Shown here: one piece after another, positions 1-8,250 of the stretch | How the letters are laid out: every line of letters starts with the position of its first letter | Numbering within the stretch: position 1 is the stretch's first letter | Assembly: GCA_023430685.1 (NCBI GenBank) | Contig: JAEYZH010000091.1 | Span: 1 to 24,176 of the forward strand | From: Pseudomonadota bacterium | GTDB taxonomy: Bacteria > Pseudomonadota > Gammaproteobacteria > Xanthomonadales > Rhodanobacteraceae | Reading direction: 5' to 3' | DNA: 24,176 nt | Notes under the pieces: generated by a model | Databases searched by the model: none | Told to the model about the DNA's origin: nothing | Seen by the model: only the letters and a program-made list of their open reading frames with translations | Position numbers and translations under genes: made by a program

Positions 1-536
1 TCGAAGCGGATCTCGGTCGTGTTGCCGAGCTGGTCGCGGAACACCATGCGCACGAGGGCCGATGCGTCGAATCCGAGTTCGGCATATTCGAACTCGGGCT
101 CGGTGGCCTTCGATGTGAGCTTCAACCAGGCAAGACCGTCGCGCACGCCGGCCTCGCTCGCGACGTACTGTCGATCGAGCTGCGAGAGATCGGTCAGGAC
201 GGTGAGCGGGCTCTGCGCCTCGGCCACGCCCTGGTTGCGCACCGACACCTGCTCGAGGTCGGGCTCGTAGACCCAGACGCGACGCCCATCCGCGACGATC
301 GTTTGCTGGTACGGATCCGTTGTTACCCAACGGAACTGGCGCGGCGCCTGCAACGCGAACGTGCCCGACGACGCATCGCCCTGGTGGCCGTTCGCGTCGG
401 TGACCGACTGGCTGAAACGCCCGCTCACCGACGCCAGTCCGCTCGAAAACGCTTCCATGCGCGCGCGCGCGGAATCGGCCGCGTCGAGGGGTGTCGAGAG
501 TGCGCACAGGACCACGAACAGCGAGGGGATGCGCAT
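1..536 (-). CDS. lolA: Outer-membrane lipoprotein carrier protein LolA (partial, 3' end beyond left edge)
   Basis: Periplasmic chaperone that takes mature lipoproteins from the LolCDE exporter and hands them to LolB at the outer membrane. About 178 residues are visible. They start with a signal peptide (MRIPSLFVVLCALSTPLDA, then ADS) and continue with typical LolA segments: a GRFSQSV strand, FRWVTTDPYQQTIVADG, VWVYEPDLEQV and SPLTVLTD, then the beta-rich part up to the window edge. The C-terminus lies outside. Three in-frame ATGs are possible (566, 551, 536). 536 gives the most conventional signal peptide and is used here; 566 overlaps a GATAAT -10-like box. ftsK-lolA adjacency is widespread in gammaproteobacteria; here a CBS-domain gene separates the two. 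Identity is firm, the exact start is not. Confidence 0.9.
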   Translation of the reverse strand, partial: MRIPSLFVVLCALSTPLDAADSARARMEAFSSGLASVSGRFSQSVTDANGHQGDASSGTFALQAPRQFRWVTTDPYQQTIVADGRRVWVYEPDLEQVSVRNQGVAEAQSPLTVLTDLSQLDRQYVASEAGVRDGLAWLKLTSKATEPEFEYAELGFDASALVRMVFRDQLGNTTEIRF

Positions 537-564
537 GGCGTTCGGTACCATCCAGGGGGCGCCC

Positions 565-570
565 ATTATC
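565..570 (-). promoter_or_regulatory. lolA: Possible -10 box for lolA
   Basis: Read on the minus strand the sequence is GATAAT, five of six matches to the sigma-70 -10 consensus, about 28 bases ahead of the preferred lolA start. No convincing -35 box sits 16-18 bases upstream. A similar GATAATGG string lies ahead of the aconitase gene (13639-13644). Tentative. Confidence 0.3.
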
Positions 571-733
571 GCGGCGACGTCTGAACCAGGGAAGCTCGAC
601 GCATCGGTCGCGATCGACTTCCCCCGCCCCGTCCGTGCGGTCGAGGGGCCTTGCAGGCGATTCGCGCGCAGCCAACCGGACTCAAGCCTTCCCGCAGGAC
701 CGCGCGGAGCGAACCATTCGGACGAGTGCTCCC

Positions 734-1150
734 TCAGTGCGGTTGCGCGACGCCGTCGAGCAGCGACTCCGACGCCTGCTCGTTGCCCGACTGCGCGATG
801 TTGGAGAGCGCGACGATGCCGACCAGGCGCTTCTCCGCATTGACCACCGGCAGGCGGCGCACGCCGAGTTCGGCCATGTTGCGCGCGACCTGGGCCACGT
901 CTTCGTGGTCCTGGCAATACTTGATGTCGCAGGTCATCACGTCGCGCACCGTGGTCTCGGGGCCGAGACCGCGCGCGACCGCGCGCAACGCGAGGTCGCG
1001 ATCCGTGATCATGCCGACCAGGCGGTCGCCCTCGCTGACCGGCAGGCTGCCCACATCCGCGCGCGCCATCACTTCCGCGGCCTCCCGGATGCTCTGCTCC
1101 GGGCGCGCAAGCTGCACGTTGCGCGTCATCACGTCACCGATCGTCTTCAT
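734..1150 (-). CDS. Two-CBS-domain protein
   Basis: Soluble 138-residue protein made of a tandem CBS pair and little else: CBS1 at about residues 6-60 (IGDVMTRNVQLARPEQSIREAAEVM ... LVGMITDRDL) and CBS2 at about 69-122 (VRDVMTCDIKYCQDHEDVAQVARNMAELGVRRLPVV ... LVGIVALSNI). Such stand-alone Bateman modules usually bind adenine nucleotides and act as energy or redox sensors; ligand and partner cannot be read from the sequence. The start at 1150 is chosen because a clear AGGAGAG ribosome-binding site precedes it and the CBS fold begins at once; the longer in-frame extension to 1213 is arginine-rich and unlikely. The gene lies between ftsK and lolA on the same strand, with a 125-base gap from ftsK. 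Confidence 0.85.
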   Translation of the reverse strand: MKTIGDVMTRNVQLARPEQSIREAAEVMARADVGSLPVSEGDRLVGMITDRDLALRAVARGLGPETTVRDVMTCDIKYCQDHEDVAQVARNMAELGVRRLPVVNAEKRLVGIVALSNIAQSGNEQASESLLDGVAQPH

Positions 1151-1275
1151 GGGTTCTCTCCTGCACGCGCGACCGGCACCACGCCGTCGCATCGACGACC
1201 GACGATGCGGCATCGATGCTGAACCGCACTTGCAGGGCCGCGCACGGGGCGACGGCGCGCGCGGCTGGCGCGGGC

Positions 1276-3603
1276 TCAGTCGGCCGGTGGTGGTGGCGCG
1301 AGCACGGTGCGGTTGCCGTTGTGCTCGGGCGAACTGACGACGCCGTCGCGCTCCATCTGCTCGATCAGGCGCGCGGCGCGGTTGTAGCCGATGCGCAGGT
1401 GGCGTTGCACGCCCGAGATCGATGCGCGACGCGTCTTCGTGACGATCGCGACCGCGCGGTCGTAGAGCTGCGCGTCCTCGCCGCCCTCGTTGTCGGACGC
1501 GTCCTGCGGCAGGCCGGAATCGTCGATGACCTTGCCATTGCCGAGCGACTGCACTTCCTCGAGCACGCCCTCGATGTAGTCGGGTTCACCTTGCTCGTGC
1601 AGCCACTGGACCACCTTGTGCACCTCGTGGTCGTCGACGAACGCGCCATGCACGCGCTCGGGTGCCGCGGTGCCCGGCGGCAGGTAGAGCATGTCACCGT
1701 GCCCGAGCAGGGTTTCGGCGCCCGACTGGTCGAGGATCGTGCGCGAATCGATCTTGCTCGAGACCTGGAACGCGATGCGCGTCGGGATGTTCGCCTTGAT
1801 CAGGCCGGTGATCACGTCGACCGAAGGGCGCTGGGTCGCGAGGATCAGGTGCACGCCGGCCGCGCGCGCCTTCTGCGCGAGGCGCGCGATGAGTTCCTCG
1901 ACCTTCTTGCCGACGATCATCATCATGTCGGCGAACTCGTCGATGATCACGACGATGTAGGGCAGCGGTTGCAGCGGCTCGGCCGTGCGCGACGGTTGGG
2001 ACGCGTCGGGACGGAACAGCGGATCCAGCAAAGGCTGGCCCGCGTCCTGCGCATCCCGCACCTTCTTGTTGAAGCCGCCGAGGTTGCGCACGCCGACCAT
2101 CGACATCAGCTTGTAGCGCCGCTCCATCTCGGCCACGCACCAGCGCAGCGCGTTCGCGGCCTCCTTCATGTCGGTGACGACCGGCGCGAGCAGGTGCGGG
2201 ATGCCCTGGTAGACCGACAGCTCGAGCATCTTCGGGTCGATCATGATCAGGCGCACGTCCTGCGCGCTCGACTTGTAGAGCAGGCTCAGCACCATCGCGT
2301 TGACCGCGACCGACTTGCCCGAACCCGTGGTTCCCGCTACCAGCAGGTGCGGCATCTTCGCGAGATCGACCACCACCGGCTTGCCGCCGATGTCCTTGCC
2401 GAGCGCGAGCGCGAGGGGCGACTTGACCGCCTCGTAGCGATCGGACCGCAGGATTTCCGAGAGGTAGACGATCTCGCGGTTCGCGTTCGGAATCTCGAGC
2501 CCGATCACCGACTTGCCCGGGATCACGTCGACGACGCGCACCGAGGTGACCGACAGGCCGCGCGCGATGTCCTTGTCGAGCGTCGAGATCTGGCTGCCCT
2601 TGATGCCGGGCGCCGGCTGCATCTCGAAGCGCGTGATCACGGGCCCCGGGAACACGCCGACCACCTGCGCCTCGATGCGGAAGTCCTTGAGTTTCAACTC
2701 GACCTGGCGCGAAAGCGCCTCCAGCGTCTCGCCGGAATAGCCCTTGACCTGCTGGCGCGGCTCGTCGAGCAGCGACAGCGGCGGCAATCCGCCATCGGAC
2801 GACGCACCCGCGAACAGCGGGATCTGCGTCTCGCGCTGCGCGCGCTCGCTCTTCTCGATCGGCGCGACCACGGGCTCGATGCGGATCGGCTCGCGCCTGG
2901 ACTGCTTGACCGTTTCGATGCGGCGCACGACCTCGCGCTCCGCCCGGGCCTCTCGCGCGGCGCTGCGATCGCCGCTGCGCCGCATCCGCTCCGCAACGCC
3001 GGCGCCGGCGCCGAGCAGCAGGCGTCCGATCGCATCCATGAGCCTGAACCACGACAGGCCGGTCGCGAGCGTGATCGCGACGAGCACCAGCGCGAGCAGG
3101 AACAGTCCCGCACCAAGCGGACCGAAGCTGCGCTGCAGGCTGCCGCCGACGAGCTGTCCGAGGATGCCCCCCTCGCCCGCGGGCAGGATCGTCGGCGTGA
3201 CGCCGTGCAGGAACGCGAGTCCGGGCGCCGCGATGAAGAACGCGACGAAGCCGATCAACCGCAGTGTCGGCTCCAGCGGCGAGCGTTCGACCGCGGTTGC
3301 CCCGCGCAGCACGACCGCACCGACCGCGAGCAGCAGCAGTGGCATCGCGTACGCGACGACGCCGAGCAGGTAGAACGCGAGGTCCGCGATCCACGCGCCG
3401 AATGCGCCGCCGAAGTTGTGGATACCCCGCCCGGGATCACCGACATGCGACCAGCCGGGGTCGGCTGGCGCATAGCTGACGAGGCAGGCGAGCAGGTAGA
3501 CCGCGAGCGGCAACAACAGCAGGAAGCCCGCCTCGCGCAGGCGCCTGTGCCAGTGCTCGTCGAGGCGGGGAGCCGACTTGACCGATTTGGATGTGCGCGC
3601 CAC
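1276..3603 (-). CDS. ftsK: DNA translocase FtsK
   Basis: Septal DNA pump that segregates chromosome termini and activates XerCD recombination at dif. The 775 residues show four N-terminal membrane segments (about 26-44, 71-99, 116-133, 166-185), a short charged linker to about 290, then the RecA-like motor with Walker A GTTGSGKS (424-431) and Walker B VVIIDEFAD (about 551-559). The C-terminal winged-helix gamma domain, which reads KOPS, spans about 705-770 (YDRAVAIVTKTRRASISGVQRHLRIGYNRAARLIEQ). The linker is much shorter than in the 1329-residue E. coli protein. The start is GTG at 3603 with no strong Shine-Dalgarno. ald lies just upstream (44-base gap), and that gap holds a TATAAC box and an inverted repeat. 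Confidence 0.97.
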   Translation of the reverse strand: MARTSKSVKSAPRLDEHWHRRLREAGFLLLLPLAVYLLACLVSYAPADPGWSHVGDPGRGIHNFGGAFGAWIADLAFYLLGVVAYAMPLLLLAVGAVVLRGATAVERSPLEPTLRLIGFVAFFIAAPGLAFLHGVTPTILPAGEGGILGQLVGGSLQRSFGPLGAGLFLLALVLVAITLATGLSWFRLMDAIGRLLLGAGAGVAERMRRSGDRSAAREARAEREVVRRIETVKQSRREPIRIEPVVAPIEKSERAQRETQIPLFAGASSDGGLPPLSLLDEPRQQVKGYSGETLEALSRQVELKLKDFRIEAQVVGVFPGPVITRFEMQPAPGIKGSQISTLDKDIARGLSVTSVRVVDVIPGKSVIGLEIPNANREIVYLSEILRSDRYEAVKSPLALALGKDIGGKPVVVDLAKMPHLLVAGTTGSGKSVAVNAMVLSLLYKSSAQDVRLIMIDPKMLELSVYQGIPHLLAPVVTDMKEAANALRWCVAEMERRYKLMSMVGVRNLGGFNKKVRDAQDAGQPLLDPLFRPDASQPSRTAEPLQPLPYIVVIIDEFADMMMIVGKKVEELIARLAQKARAAGVHLILATQRPSVDVITGLIKANIPTRIAFQVSSKIDSRTILDQSGAETLLGHGDMLYLPPGTAAPERVHGAFVDDHEVHKVVQWLHEQGEPDYIEGVLEEVQSLGNGKVIDDSGLPQDASDNEGGEDAQLYDRAVAIVTKTRRASISGVQRHLRIGYNRAARLIEQMERDGVVSSPEHNGNRTVLAPPPPAD

Positions 3604-3627
3604 CCGGAGAATCTACCCGAAATATTC

Positions 3628-3646
3628 CAGACAAGCGTCTGTTATA
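3628..3646 (-). promoter_or_regulatory. ftsK: Possible ftsK promoter with inverted repeat
   Basis: On the minus strand a TATAAC -10-like hexamer (3646-3641) directly follows the ald stop codon. An inverted repeat overlaps its last base: CAGAC-GCTT-GTCTG, five-base arms and a four-base loop at 3641-3628, where the transcription start would be. It could be an operator, or a weak hairpin ending part of the ald transcripts. No good -35 box is visible. Confidence 0.35.
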
Positions 3647-4708
3647 TCAGGATTTCAACGCCGGATGGACGATCTGGCCGCCCTCCACGTTGATGCCGCT
3701 GCGCAGCGGCTCGTAGGCGCGCCAGTTCGCGTCCGACGCGAGTCTGTTCACATACGGCAGGATCGCCGCGCAGATCGCTTGCGAAGAGGTCTGCGGCACC
3801 GCCCCCGGCATGTTGGTCACGCAGAAATGGGTCACGCCCTCGACCACGTAGGTCGGCTCCTTCCAGGTCGTCGGGCGCGAGGTTTCGAAGCAGCCGCCCT
3901 GGTCGATCGAGATGTCGACGAGGATCGAGCCCGCCTCCATCGACTTGACCATGTCGAGCGTGACCACGCGCGGCGCCTTCGCGCTCGGGATCAGCACCGC
4001 GCCGATCACGAGGTCGGCATCGCGCACTTCGCGCGCGACCTGTTCCTCGTACGGATACAGCGCGGTCACGTTCGGACCGAGCGCCATCATCTGCGCAAGG
4101 CGATCCTGGCGCATGTCGAACACGACCACGTTGGCGCCGCCCGCGGCCGCGAGCGCCGCCGAGTTGCCGCCCGCAGCGCCGGCGCCGAGCACGACGACCT
4201 TGCCGCGCTCGGTCGAAGGCAGTCCACCGAGCAGCTTGCCCTTGCCGCCCGCGGGCTGGTGCAGCAGCTGCGTGCCCACCTGCGTCGCGATGCGGCCCGC
4301 GATGATCGACATCGGCGCGAGCAGCGGCAGCGAGCCGTCCTGTTCCTGCACGCTCTCGAACGCGATGCCGGCGAGGCCGATCTCTAGCAGGCGCTCGGTC
4401 AGCCTGGGCTCGGCCGCGAGGTGCAGGTAGCAGAACAGCAGGTGGTCCTTGCGCAGCAACGCGAGGTCGCCCGCGATCGGCTCCTTCACCTTGACGATGA
4501 GTTCGCCGGCCTCGTACAGCGCCTTCGCATCGGCCGCGAGCTTGACGCCGACGCGTGCATAATCTTCATCCTTGAAACCGCTCTTGAGGCCCGCGCCTGC
4601 CTGCACGTAGACCTCGTGCCCGCGTCGGACCAGGTCCGCGCAGGCGGCCGGCACGAGCGCGACGCGCCCTTCGAGGGTCTTGGTTTCCGACGGCACACCG
4701 ATACGCAT
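3647..4708 (-). CDS. ald: Alanine dehydrogenase
   Basis: NAD-dependent L-alanine dehydrogenase (alanine + NAD+ + water to pyruvate + ammonia + NADH), cytosolic. The 353 residues carry the family's landmarks: N-terminal MRIGVPSE, R15 and K75 (pyruvate binding), the catalytic H96, the dinucleotide loop VVLGAGAAGG at about 172-181, and the IDQGG segment with D269. The C-terminal VTHFCVTNMPGAVPQTSS block is also characteristic. Start at 4708 is supported by GAGGA upstream and by the conserved MRIGVP N-terminus; an in-frame extension to 4810 looks spurious. The gene is divergent from trxB and lies upstream of ftsK, where E. coli carries lrp. Lrp-family regulators often control ald in other bacteria, but none is visible here. 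Confidence 0.96.
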   Translation of the reverse strand: MRIGVPSETKTLEGRVALVPAACADLVRRGHEVYVQAGAGLKSGFKDEDYARVGVKLAADAKALYEAGELIVKVKEPIAGDLALLRKDHLLFCYLHLAAEPRLTERLLEIGLAGIAFESVQEQDGSLPLLAPMSIIAGRIATQVGTQLLHQPAGGKGKLLGGLPSTERGKVVVLGAGAAGGNSAALAAAGGANVVVFDMRQDRLAQMMALGPNVTALYPYEEQVAREVRDADLVIGAVLIPSAKAPRVVTLDMVKSMEAGSILVDISIDQGGCFETSRPTTWKEPTYVVEGVTHFCVTNMPGAVPQTSSQAICAAILPYVNRLASDANWRAYEPLRSGINVEGGQIVHPALKS

Positions 4709-4921
4709 TGCGATAATCCTCGAAGGAACGTGGAAGCACGGCCGGCGCCTTGAATCGCACGCGTGTTCCCTCCATTCTCCGTGTTCCCGCGCGACCGCAC
4801 GCGACGCCATGGCGCCCGGGGAACGACAAGGGAACCGGATCCACCGGCCGCGTGATCGACTGCGCCGGTGTCGAAGGGATCACGCCACGAATGGCTGCCT
4901 CGAAAGCGGCCCGGATTATAC

Positions 4922-5872
4922 ATGAGCACTGCCAAGCACTCGCGCCTGATCATCCTCGGTTCCGGCCCCGCCGGTTACACCGCCGCCGTCTACGCGGCGC
5001 GCGCCAACCTCAAGCCCACGCTGATCACCGGGCTCGCCCAGGGCGGCCAGCTGATGACGACCACCGACGTCGACAACTGGCCTGGCGACGTCGAAGGCCT
5101 GCAGGGTCCGCAGCTCATGCAGCGCATGGCCGAGCATGCCGAGCGCTTCAACACCGAGATGGTGTTCGACCACATCCACAGCACCGATCTCTCGCAACGA
5201 CCGTTCCGGCTCAAGGGCGATGCGGGCGAATACACCTGCGACGCGCTCATCATCGCGACGGGCGCGACCGCGAAGTACCTCGGCATCCGCTCGGAAGAGC
5301 ACTACAAGGGCAAGGGCGTGTCGGCCTGCGCGACCTGCGACGGCTTCTTCTTCCGCGACCAGGACGTCGCGGTCGTCGGTGGCGGCAACACGGCGGTCGA
5401 GGAAGCGCTGTACCTCTCCAACATCTGCCGCAAGGTCACGCTCGTGCACCGTCGCGACAAGCTGCGCGCCGAGAAGATCATGCAGGACAAGCTGTTCGAG
5501 AAGCAGCGCGCGGGGAAGGTCGACATCATCTGGAACCACGCCGTCGACGAGGTGCTCGGCGACGATCGCGGCGTCACCGGCCTGCGCCTGCGCAGCACCC
5601 TCGATGGCAGCACGCGCGACATCCAGGCGACCGGCGCGTTCATCGCGATCGGCCACACGCCGAACACCTCGATCTTCGACGGCCAGCTCGAGATGAAGAA
5701 CGGCTACATCACGATCCGCACCGGCCTCGAAGGCGGCGCGACCGCGACCAGCGTGCCCGGCGTGTTCGCCGCGGGCGACGTCGCCGACCAGGTCTACCGG
5801 CAGGCCGTGACCTCGGCCGGCTTCGGCTGCATGGCCGCGCTGGATGCCGAGAAGTTCCTCGACAAGGGCTGA
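4922..5872 (+). CDS. trxB: Thioredoxin-disulfide reductase
   Basis: FAD enzyme that uses NADPH to reduce thioredoxin. The 316 residues have the FAD-binding GSGPAGYTAAVYAAR near the N-terminus (13-27), GGQLMTTTDVDNWPG (about 41-55), the redox-active CATC (136-139) followed by DGFFFRDQDVAVVGGGNTA (NADPH domain), and the C-terminal FAD motif GVFAAGDVADQVYRQAVTSAGFGCMAALDAE. The length matches the low-molecular-weight bacterial family. Start at 4922 is set by conserved length; there is no good Shine-Dalgarno, only GGATTATAC right before the ATG. The 213 bases between this gene and the divergent ald hold no other gene and no promoter I would defend. Confidence 0.97.
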   Translation: MSTAKHSRLIILGSGPAGYTAAVYAARANLKPTLITGLAQGGQLMTTTDVDNWPGDVEGLQGPQLMQRMAEHAERFNTEMVFDHIHSTDLSQRPFRLKGDAGEYTCDALIIATGATAKYLGIRSEEHYKGKGVSACATCDGFFFRDQDVAVVGGGNTAVEEALYLSNICRKVTLVHRRDKLRAEKIMQDKLFEKQRAGKVDIIWNHAVDEVLGDDRGVTGLRLRSTLDGSTRDIQATGAFIAIGHTPNTSIFDGQLEMKNGYITIRTGLEGGATATSVPGVFAAGDVADQVYRQAVTSAGFGCMAALDAEKFLDKG

Positions 5873-5930
5873 TGCCGGCCCGCATGCGTCGAGCTGGTGC
5901 TGCGCATCGAACGCGGTCTTTCGGGAGCTT

Positions 5931-5948
5931 TCCTTCGTGTCCTTCGTA
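5931..5948 (+). repeat. Two tandem copies of a 9-base unit
   Basis: TCCTTCGTG is followed directly by TCCTTCGTA, in the gap between trxB and the acyltransferase gene. Read on the other strand it is ACGAAGGACACGAAGGA, which resembles a motif I recall from intergenic regions of several GC-rich bacterial genomes. Whether it is a dispersed repeat in this genome cannot be told from one copy. Confidence 0.4.
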
Positions 5949-5968
5949 AGCCGTTCTCCGTGGCCTGC

Positions 5969-6004
5969 ATGACCCGCCGTCCGCGCGGCGATCGCCGCGG
6001 ATGA
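5969..6004 (+). other. Possible 11-residue upstream ORF (leader peptide)
   Basis: ATG at 5969 opens a reading frame for MTRRPRGDRRG whose TGA overlaps the next gene's ATG (ATGA at 6001-6004), the usual geometry of translational coupling. Five of eleven residues are arginine. No strong ribosome-binding site precedes it, and a 16-base GC palindrome (5984-5999) lies within it. It may be chance in such GC-rich DNA. Confidence 0.2.
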
Positions 6005-7164
6005 AGGCACGCTTCCACGAGCGCATCGAGGAGATCCCGCAACAGGCGTGGAACGCCCTGCTGCCGGACGACAACCCGTTCCTCGATCATCGTTTCCTCG
6101 CCGGACTCGAACGCCATCGCTGCGTCGAGCCTGCGCACGGCTGGCTGCCGCACCATCTCGCGCTGCACGACGGCGCGCGCCTCGTCGCAGCGGCGCCGCT
6201 CTACCTCAAGGGCAACTCGCACGGCGAGTTCGTGTTCGACTGGAGCTGGGCGCATGCCTACGCCGAACACGGGCTCGATTACTACCCCAAGCTGCTCTGC
6301 GCGGTGCCCTATTCGCCCGTGAGCGGTCCGAGGCTGCTGGTCGGGACCGGATCGGATGCGGGCGCGCTGCGCCATGCACTCGTCGACGCGATGCGCTCGC
6401 GTGCGGTCGAGCTCGGCGTGTCCTCTGCGCATGCGAACTTCACGCAAGCGCGCGAGGAAGATGCATTCGAGGCAGGAGGCTGGCTCGCACGCTTCGACTG
6501 GCAGTTCCACTGGAGCAACCGCGGCTGGTTGGACTTCGACGCATTCGTCTCCGACCTGTCCCCGCGCAAGCGCAAGAACATCCGCCAGGAACGCGCGCGC
6601 GTCGCGCGCGCCGGGATCGAATGCAGCATCCGCCACGGCGACGAACTCGGCGACGCCGACTGGGCCGACCTGCATGCGTTCTACCTCGCGACGTTCGAGG
6701 ACCACGGCAACCATCCCGCGCTGACGCTCGACTTCTTCCGCCACCTCGGGCGCGTGTTGCCGCGCAGCGTGGTCGCGGTGCTCTGCAGGCGCGCCGGGCG
6801 CACGATCGCCGGCGCGCTGATGCTGCGCAGCGCGACCACGCTGTACGGGCGCTACTGGGGTGCGCGCGAGCAGGTGGACGGCCTGCACTTCGAGGCCTGC
6901 TATTACCAGGGCATCGACTACTGCCTGCGCGAGCGCCTGCGGCACTTCGAGCCCGGCGCGCAGGGCGAACACAAGCTCGCGCGCGGCTTCGTGCCGACCC
7001 GCACGCGCTCGTTCCACTGGGTCGCGGACGCGCGCTTCCGCGCGGCGATCGCGCGTGCGCTCGCGCGCGAAGCGGCTGCGCTCGAGGAGTACCGCGCCGA
7101 GCTCGAGCGCCATTCACCGTACGCGCGCACCGGCACGCCCGGCGACGCGCAACGGCCCGCATGA
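6001..7164 (+). CDS. GNAT/FemAB-like N-acyltransferase, COG3146 (DUF482) family
   Basis: The 387-residue protein belongs to the family annotated as 'peptidogalycan biosynthesis/recognition' or GNAT acyltransferase (COG3146). Diagnostic stretches are FVFDWSWAHAYAEHGLDYYPKL with AVPYSPVSGPRLL (about 78-113), PRKRKNIRQERARV (about 188-201), and a C-terminal second GNAT-like half with RYWGAREQVDGLHFEACYYQGIDYCL and GEHKLARGFVP. The real substrate is unknown; cell-wall or aminoacyl-transfer roles are only suggested by FemAB resemblance. The stop overlaps the aat start (ATGA), so the two are translationally coupled. That link is suggestive, because Aat is also a GNAT-fold aminoacyl transferase. There is no clear Shine-Dalgarno. 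In E. coli this slot between trxB and aat is held by cydDC. Confidence 0.85.
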   Translation: MKARFHERIEEIPQQAWNALLPDDNPFLDHRFLAGLERHRCVEPAHGWLPHHLALHDGARLVAAAPLYLKGNSHGEFVFDWSWAHAYAEHGLDYYPKLLCAVPYSPVSGPRLLVGTGSDAGALRHALVDAMRSRAVELGVSSAHANFTQAREEDAFEAGGWLARFDWQFHWSNRGWLDFDAFVSDLSPRKRKNIRQERARVARAGIECSIRHGDELGDADWADLHAFYLATFEDHGNHPALTLDFFRHLGRVLPRSVVAVLCRRAGRTIAGALMLRSATTLYGRYWGAREQVDGLHFEACYYQGIDYCLRERLRHFEPGAQGEHKLARGFVPTRTRSFHWVADARFRAAIARALAREAAALEEYRAELERHSPYARTGTPGDAQRPA

Positions 7165-7928
7165 TCCGCCTGCCTTGGCTCGATCCTGCCGATCCGGATG
7201 CGTTTCCGGCGGTCGAGCACGCGATGGGCGAACCCGACGGCCTGCTCGCCGCCGGTGGCGACCTGTCGCCCGCGCGCCTGCTCGCGGCGTACCGTCGCGG
7301 CATCTTCCCGTGGTACTCGGAGGGCGAGCCGATCCTCTGGTGGTCGCCCGCGCGGCGCACGGTGTTCGACACCGCGACGCCGCATGTGCCACGCCGACTC
7401 GTGCGCTGGCTGCGCGGCTGCGAATGGACGATCGCCACCGACCACGCGTTCAGCGCGGTCATGCGTGCGTGCGCGCACACGCGGCGCGATGCCAACGGCA
7501 CCTGGATCGGCGCATCGATGATCGCGGCCTACGAACGACTGCACCGCCTCGGCCATGCGCATTCAGTCGAAGTGCGCGACGGCGACGCCCTCGTGGGCGG
7601 CATCTACGGCGTCCGCATCGGGCGCATGTTCCATGGCGAGTCGATGTTCAGTGCCGCGACCAACGGCTCGAAGGTCGCGCTGCTCGCGCTGTGCCGCCTG
7701 CTCGACGAATGCGGCTGTCCGCTGCTGGACGCGCAGGTCGCCTCGCCGCACCTTTTTACGCTCGGCGCGCGGGAAATGCCGCGCGCAGCGTTCTGCGCCG
7801 AGGTCGCTCGACTCGCCGACCTGCCATTCGCCCGCTCCGAATGGCCCTCGACTTGCGTGCGCATCGAGGCTGCCGGGCTGGCCATGCCGCGGGGTGGACA
7901 ACCGGCCTGGAAGCCCGGAAATCCGTGA
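7161..7928 (+). CDS. aat: Leucyl/phenylalanyl-tRNA-protein transferase
   Basis: Transfers Leu or Phe from tRNA to proteins with N-terminal Arg or Lys, creating primary N-degrons for ClpS-ClpAP. The 255 residues hold the family signature GLLAAGGDLSPARLLAAYRRGIFPWYSEGEPILWWSP (about 29-65), then WIGASMIAAYERLHRLGHAHSVE and GGIYGVRIGRMFHGESMFS, and end with the expected LLDAQVASPHLFTLGA segment. The start at 7161 overlaps the upstream stop by four bases. infA follows after about 100 bases, and clpA and clpS lie just beyond, so the substrate-tagging and degrading parts of the pathway are neighbours. Confidence 0.97.
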   Translation: MIRLPWLDPADPDAFPAVEHAMGEPDGLLAAGGDLSPARLLAAYRRGIFPWYSEGEPILWWSPARRTVFDTATPHVPRRLVRWLRGCEWTIATDHAFSAVMRACAHTRRDANGTWIGASMIAAYERLHRLGHAHSVEVRDGDALVGGIYGVRIGRMFHGESMFSAATNGSKVALLALCRLLDECGCPLLDAQVASPHLFTLGAREMPRAAFCAEVARLADLPFARSEWPSTCVRIEAAGLAMPRGGQPAWKPGNP

Positions 7929-8031
7929 GCCGGTCGCAGCTTGCGAGGGTCTTGCTTCCCGCGACCGCCCGAACATGGCAGAATCTCGCGCCTTTGCCGG
8001 CTGACCCGGCCCCGCTGCCCCCAAGGAAACA

Positions 8032-8250
8032 ATGTCCAAAGACGACGTCATCGAGATGGAGGGTGCGATCCTCGAAACCCTGCCGAACACGATGTTCCGC
8101 GTGAAGCTCGAGAACGGGCACGTGGTCACCGCGCACATTTCGGGCCGCATGCGCAAGAACTACATCCGCATCCTGACCGGCGACAAGGTCAAGGTCGAGA
8201 TGACGCCGTACGACCTGACCAAGGGTCGCATCACCTACCGCATGAAGTAA
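8032..8250 (+). CDS. infA: Translation initiation factor IF-1
   Basis: Small OB-fold (S1-like) protein that binds the ribosomal A site during initiation. At 72 residues it has exactly the usual length, with MSKDDVIEMEGAILETLPNTMFRVKLENGHVVTAHISGRMRKNYIRILTGDKVKVEMTPYDLTKGRITYR across the whole fold. A good AAGGAA Shine-Dalgarno sits about 6 bases before the ATG. The 103 bases from aat may hold its own promoter (a CAGAAT box at 7979-7984), but no properly spaced -35 is seen. It is convergent with clpA across a strong hairpin. Confidence 0.98.
   Translation: MSKDDVIEMEGAILETLPNTMFRVKLENGHVVTAHISGRMRKNYIRILTGDKVKVEMTPYDLTKGRITYRMK

Noticed and set aside
1151..1213. N-terminal extension of the CBS protein to 1213
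   Set aside because: Arg-rich, and it places the good AGGAGAG site inside the coding region; 1150 is the better start.
1216..3693. 825-residue open frame on the plus strand opposite ftsK
   Set aside because: It is the mirror frame of a firmly identified gene; composition is Arg/Asp/Leu/His-rich with no domain, as expected from GC-rich third positions.
4915..4921. ATTATAC right before trxB as a -10 box for a leaderless mRNA
   Set aside because: It abuts the ATG, so transcription would start inside the gene, downstream of the start codon.
5987..5996. GGCGATCGCC, identical to the cyanobacterial HIP1 element
   Set aside because: One occurrence inside a GC-rich palindrome in a clearly gammaproteobacterial context; chance is the simplest explanation.
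7604..8032. Minus-strand frames between aat and clpA as an extra gene
   Set aside because: They run through the infA promoter region and aat, lack a ribosome-binding site and show no protein family features.
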